Shown here: positions 6,568 to 8,731 of the stretch, piece by piece | How positions within the stretch are numbered: the stretch's first letter is position 1 | Layout: every line of letters begins with the position of its first letter | Assembly: GCA_036525535.1 (NCBI GenBank) | Contig: DATDAH010000329.1 | Coordinates: forward strand, 1 to 8,731 | DNA length: 8,731 bases | Source: DATDAH01 sp036525535 | Lineage (GTDB): Bacteria > Actinomycetota > Acidimicrobiia > Acidimicrobiales > DATDAH01 | Reading direction: 5' to 3' | The notes under the pieces: generated by a model | Told to the model about the DNA's origin: nothing | Databases searched by the model: none | Seen by the model: only the letters and a program-made list of their open reading frames with translations | Translations under genes and position numbers: made by a program

Positions 6568-6604
6568 GGGACCTTCGGCCCCCCAAGACCGGACCTCTGG
6601 CCCC
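6568..6604. promoter_or_regulatory. Pair of GGACC/GGCCC palindromes, DosR-box-like
   Basis: GGGACCTTCGGCCCC (6568-6582) and CGGACCTCTGGCCCC (6590-6604) are imperfect palindromes repeated with a 22-bp period, two helical turns. They resemble the GGGAC...GTCCC core recognised by the hypoxia/dormancy response regulator DosR (DevR/OsdR) of actinobacteria. They lie between the SDR stop (6559) and the membrane-protein start (6675), where an activator site for the latter would sit. A -10-like TACGTT is at 6627-6632. The same sequence could instead form small RNA hairpins ending the SDR transcript. Confidence 0.35.
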
Positions 6605-6674
6605 AGACGCCGACAGCCGGCGCCCGTACGTTCGACCTCAGAGGATCCACACGAGGGTCCTACAAGGGAGAATC

Positions 6675-7355
6675 ATGACCGCAGCCGTCGTAGAGAAGGT
6701 CGAGACGCCGGAGACCGTTCTGGAGCTCGACACACCGATCCCGATCACGCGCCGACGCATCGACCACCTGTTGGTGTGGTCGGGCGGCGCCGTCGCCGTC
6801 GTCCTGCTGGCCGCCGGCATCCTGCTCACCTGGGGCAGCACCTTCGCCCGGGACTACGTCCATGACGAGCTCACCGCCCAGGCGATCACCTTCCCCGACG
6901 CCGCAGGGCTGGAGGAAGAGGGTCGCACGGACCTCGTGAAGTACGCCGACGAGGTGGTCGACTCCGGCACCGAGGCCGAGGCCTACGCCAGCTACATCGC
7001 CGGCCACGTCGAGGGCATCGGCCAGGGCCAGACCTACGCCGAGCTCGGTGGTCCCCAGTTCGCCGCTGAGGCTGCGCTGGACGAGGCGATCGCCAACGAC
7101 GCGCCGGACAACGAGGTCGCCGCCCTGCGTGAGGAGTACAACGGCATCGTCGCCCAGCGGGACAGCATGTTCCGGGGCGAGGTCCTCCGGGGCGCCCTGC
7201 TCAGCACCTTCGCCTGGTACACCGTCGGCCAGATCGCCGGCATCGCCGCCATCGCCGCCTTTGTCGGGGCGCTGGTCATGGGCGTGCTGGTCCTCCTGGG
7301 GGCCCTGCACCTGCGCAAGATGAGCAAGCACGCCACGGCGCACGCCACCGCCTGA
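6675..7355 (+). CDS. Two-pass membrane protein of unknown function (actinobacterial family often mislabelled LigA)
   Basis: Predicted 226-residue protein. A 32-residue N-terminal segment ending in TRRRIDH is followed by a membrane helix at about 33-53 (LLVWSGGAVAVVLLAAGIL), a soluble loop of about 130 residues (54-183), a second helix at about 184-212, and a short basic tail (RKMSKHATAHATA). The positive-inside rule puts both ends in the cytoplasm and the loop outside. The loop contains ITFPDAAG, YIAGHVEGIGQGQTYAEL and MFRGEVLRGALLSTFAW, which I recall as the conserved features of an actinomycete membrane family often annotated as aromatic ring-opening dioxygenase LigA. Nothing here resembles a dioxygenase, so that label should not be used. 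The ATG at 6675 has a good Shine-Dalgarno (AAGGGAG, 6664-6670). It appears monocistronic, ending at the 7367-7407 hairpin. Two DosR-like palindromes upstream hint at control by low oxygen or stress, which is inference. Confidence 0.8.
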   Translation: MTAAVVEKVETPETVLELDTPIPITRRRIDHLLVWSGGAVAVVLLAAGILLTWGSTFARDYVHDELTAQAITFPDAAGLEEEGRTDLVKYADEVVDSGTEAEAYASYIAGHVEGIGQGQTYAELGGPQFAAEAALDEAIANDAPDNEVAALREEYNGIVAQRDSMFRGEVLRGALLSTFAWYTVGQIAGIAAIAAFVGALVMGVLVLLGALHLRKMSKHATAHATA

Positions 7356-7366
7356 TCCTCGGCCTT

Positions 7367-7407
7367 CCGGCCCCCGGCCCCCGCAGCGACGGGGGGCCGG
7401 GGGCCGG
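7367..7407. terminator. Bidirectional hairpin terminator between the convergent membrane-protein and GNAT genes
   Basis: The arms 7367-7382 and 7392-7407 form a perfect 16-bp, all-G/C stem around a 9-nt loop. It begins 12 bp after the stop of the membrane protein and ends 12 bp before the stop of the minus-strand GNAT gene (7421-7419). There is no T tract on either strand, as at the other convergent junction in the window. Confidence 0.82.
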
Positions 7408-7418
7408 TTCGCGTCCTG

Positions 7419-7928
7419 TCATTGCTTCGCTTGCCCCGGCGACGAGCCCGGCATCGCCCACATGACCTCGCCACCGATCCACTCGTCGGTCGGTTCGAGC
7501 CCGGCGGCGCGGGCGACTCGGGCGGATGCGGTGTGGTCGGGGTGGATGTGGGCTCGGATGGCGGGCACACCCTCGGCGGTCAGCCAATCGACCACGGCCC
7601 CGGCGGCTTCGGAGGCGTAGCCGTGCCCCTGCCAGGGCACGCCGATCTCCCACGCCACCTCGGCCACGGCCCCCGAGCCCTTCACCGTGGCCTGCACGAC
7701 ACCGATCGTCACCCCGTCGTGGCGGACGACCCAGTTCAGCCAGTCCGTCCCCTCGGGCGTCGCCTCGGTCTGGCGGCGGAGCCGGTCCCGAAGTCGGTCG
7801 AGGGTCGGCACCGAACCGCCGGTGAACTCGTACATCCGCTCGTCGACGTACACGGCCAGCAGGTCCTCCGCGTCCTCGACGGCCAGCGGCGTGAGCTGCA
7901 GCCGAGCCGTCTGGAGGGAGGCGCTCAG
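7419..7928 (-). CDS. GNAT-family N-acetyltransferase with an apparent CTG start
   Basis: Predicted 169-residue acetyl-CoA-dependent acetyltransferase of the RimJ/RimL type. The N-terminus SASLQTARLQLTPLAVEDAE is the standard first beta strand and helix of that group. The acetyl-CoA pyrophosphate-binding motif QGHGYA is at 100-105 (Q/RxxGxG/A), and HPDHTASARVARAAGLEPT at 129-147 is the following conserved segment. The acceptor is unknown. The start is odd. Reading upstream in this frame there is no ATG, GTG or TTG for at least 100 bp, while the family N-terminus begins exactly at a CTG (7928-7926) that overlaps the P450 stop as CTGA. A GAGG at 7942-7939, 10 nt upstream, could be the Shine-Dalgarno. 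Starting instead at the GTG of codon 26 would delete the first strand and helix. It is probably co-transcribed with, and translationally coupled to, the P450 gene. Confidence 0.82.
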   Translation of the reverse strand: MSASLQTARLQLTPLAVEDAEDLLAVYVDERMYEFTGGSVPTLDRLRDRLRRQTEATPEGTDWLNWVVRHDGVTIGVVQATVKGSGAVAEVAWEIGVPWQGHGYASEAAGAVVDWLTAEGVPAIRAHIHPDHTASARVARAAGLEPTDEWIGGEVMWAMPGSSPGQAKQ

Positions 7929-8731
7929 GCGAGCTCGACCTCGACGGGCATGTGCTTGATGCCGTTGATGAAGTTGGAGCGGAGGCGGGCGACGTCGCCG
8001 GCCTGGGTGATGGACCGGGTCGAGGCCAGCAGCTCCTTGAAGATGATGTGCAGCTCGAGCCGGGCCAGGTTGGCCCCGAGGCAGTGGTGGGCGCCGCCGC
8101 CGCCGAAGGCGATGTGGTCGTTGGGGTCGCGGGTGATGTCGAAGGTGAACGGATCCTCGAACACCGTCTCGTCCCGGTTGGCCGACATGTAGTACATCAC
8201 CAGCGCGTCGCCCTCGGCGATGGGCTGCCCACCGACCTCGGTGGCGCAGGTGGCCGTGCGCCGGAAGTTGATGACCGGGGTGGCCCAGCGCAGGATCTCC
8301 TCGATGGCGGGGTCCAGCAGCTCGGGTTTGTCCCGCAGGAGCTGCATCTGGTCCGGGTGTTCGAGCAGGGCGTGCATGCCGTGCGACGTGGCGTTGCGGG
8401 TCGTCTCGTTGCCGGCGACGGTGAGCAGCAGGCAGAAGGTCTCGAACTCGTGGGGCCCGAGGGCGTCGCCCTCGACTTCGGTGATGAGCCTGGAGATGAT
8501 GTCGTCGCCCGGCTCGGCCCGCCGTTCTTCGCCCAGCTGGTTGAAGTACACGTACAGCTCGGTGGCCGCGGTCAGGGCGTCGTCGGCGCTGCCCACGTAC
8601 TCGGGGTCGGAGTTGCCGACCAGCTTGTTGCTCCACTCGAAGAGCTTGTGCCGGTCCTCGACGGGCACGCCCAGGATCTCGGCGATGGCCATGAGGGGCA
8701 GCTCGGCGGCCACGTCGGTCACGAAGTCGAA
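7925..8731 (-). CDS. Cytochrome P450, CYP125/CYP124/CYP142-like, C-terminal two-thirds (cut by the window edge)
   Basis: These are the last 268 residues of a class I bacterial P450; the start lies beyond the right edge. The I-helix oxygen-activation motif AGNETT is at 106-111 of this fragment, the K-helix ExxR is EILR at 145-148, and the haem-binding loop FGGGGAHHCLGA is at 209-220 with Cys217 as the iron ligand. The stretches LRWATPVINFRRTA, VMYYMSANRDETVFEDPFTF, ITRDPNDHIAFGG and LRSNFINGIKHMPVEVE closely match the layout of the CYP125 steroid C26/C27-monooxygenases and their CYP124 and CYP142 relatives, which oxidise sterol or branched-lipid side chains. Assignment to that group is from remembered family sequence; no sterol-degradation genes are visible in the window. 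It needs a ferredoxin and reductase, not seen here. The gene stops in a CTGA overlap with the downstream GNAT gene. Confidence 0.93.
   Translation of the reverse strand, partial: FDFVTDVAAELPLMAIAEILGVPVEDRHKLFEWSNKLVGNSDPEYVGSADDALTAATELYVYFNQLGEERRAEPGDDIISRLITEVEGDALGPHEFETFCLLLTVAGNETTRNATSHGMHALLEHPDQMQLLRDKPELLDPAIEEILRWATPVINFRRTATCATEVGGQPIAEGDALVMYYMSANRDETVFEDPFTFDITRDPNDHIAFGGGGAHHCLGANLARLELHIIFKELLASTRSITQAGDVARLRSNFINGIKHMPVEVELA

Noticed and set aside
4313..7414. Shared 8-mer GTTCGCGT just after both convergent hairpins (4313-4320 and 7407-7414)
   Set aside because: Eight bases of GC-rich sequence can recur by chance, and one copy encodes the last residues of the PHP protein; not enough to call a repeat element.
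7422..8192. Plus-strand open frame opposite the GNAT and P450 genes (256 codons)
   Set aside because: It spans two real genes in antisense and shows no family motif.
1..8731. CRISPR array, tRNA or rRNA genes, insertion sequence or phage genes
   Set aside because: No regularly spaced direct repeats, no cloverleaf-like sequence, no transposase, integrase or structural phage protein was seen on either strand.

Overview
The window is GC-rich throughout, with strong G/C preference at third codon positions. It carries ordinary-looking chromosomal genes of actinobacterial character: a K+-independent membrane pyrophosphatase (hppA), a CYP125-like cytochrome P450, a coiled-coil cell-wall peptidase and a two-pass membrane protein of a family known from actinomycetes. 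Several starts are GTG or TTG, and some start regions have no Shine-Dalgarno sequence. I infer a free-living actinobacterium, possibly Acidimicrobiia-like; the exact lineage cannot be read from this sequence. I see no insertion sequence, phage, plasmid, CRISPR, tRNA or rRNA signal.

Layout from left to right. (1) 1-1596, minus strand: a secreted M15 (VanY-type) D,D-carboxypeptidase with a long coiled coil is followed 33 bp downstream by an M20 metallopeptidase that runs off the left edge. (2) 1597-1868: a 272-bp divergent intergenic region holds a GTAAC-type direct repeat (MtrA-box-like), a small inverted repeat, and a leader hairpin that overlaps the hppA ribosome-binding site. (3) 1869-4250, plus strand: hppA, the membrane proton pump driven by pyrophosphate. 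(4) 4272-4311: a perfect 16-bp hairpin between convergent genes, with the stop codon of the next gene inside its right arm. (5) 4303-5769, minus strand: a CehA/McbA-like PHP-domain metallohydrolase, divergent from (6) 5792-6559, plus strand, a classical short-chain dehydrogenase. Only 22 bp separates the two, and overlapping -10-like elements sit 6 nt from each start. (7) 6560-6674: paired GGACC/GGCCC palindromes lie upstream of (8) 6675-7355, plus strand, a two-pass membrane protein of unknown function. (9) 7367-7407: a second strong convergent hairpin. (10) 7419-8731, minus strand: a P450 that runs off the right edge, with a GNAT acetyltransferase downstream whose only sensible start is a CTG overlapping the P450 stop.

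The genes do not form one pathway. There are two probable minus-strand operons (M15 peptidase-M20 peptidase; P450-GNAT) and four transcription units set divergently or convergently around compact signals. I found no convincing undescribed multi-gene system. The most interesting material is regulatory and start-codon architecture (the 22-bp divergent start region, the CTG start overlapping a stop, the leader hairpin on hppA, the GGRCCTYYGGCCCC palindromes) and a PHP enzyme that appears to have lost two usual metal-ligand histidines.
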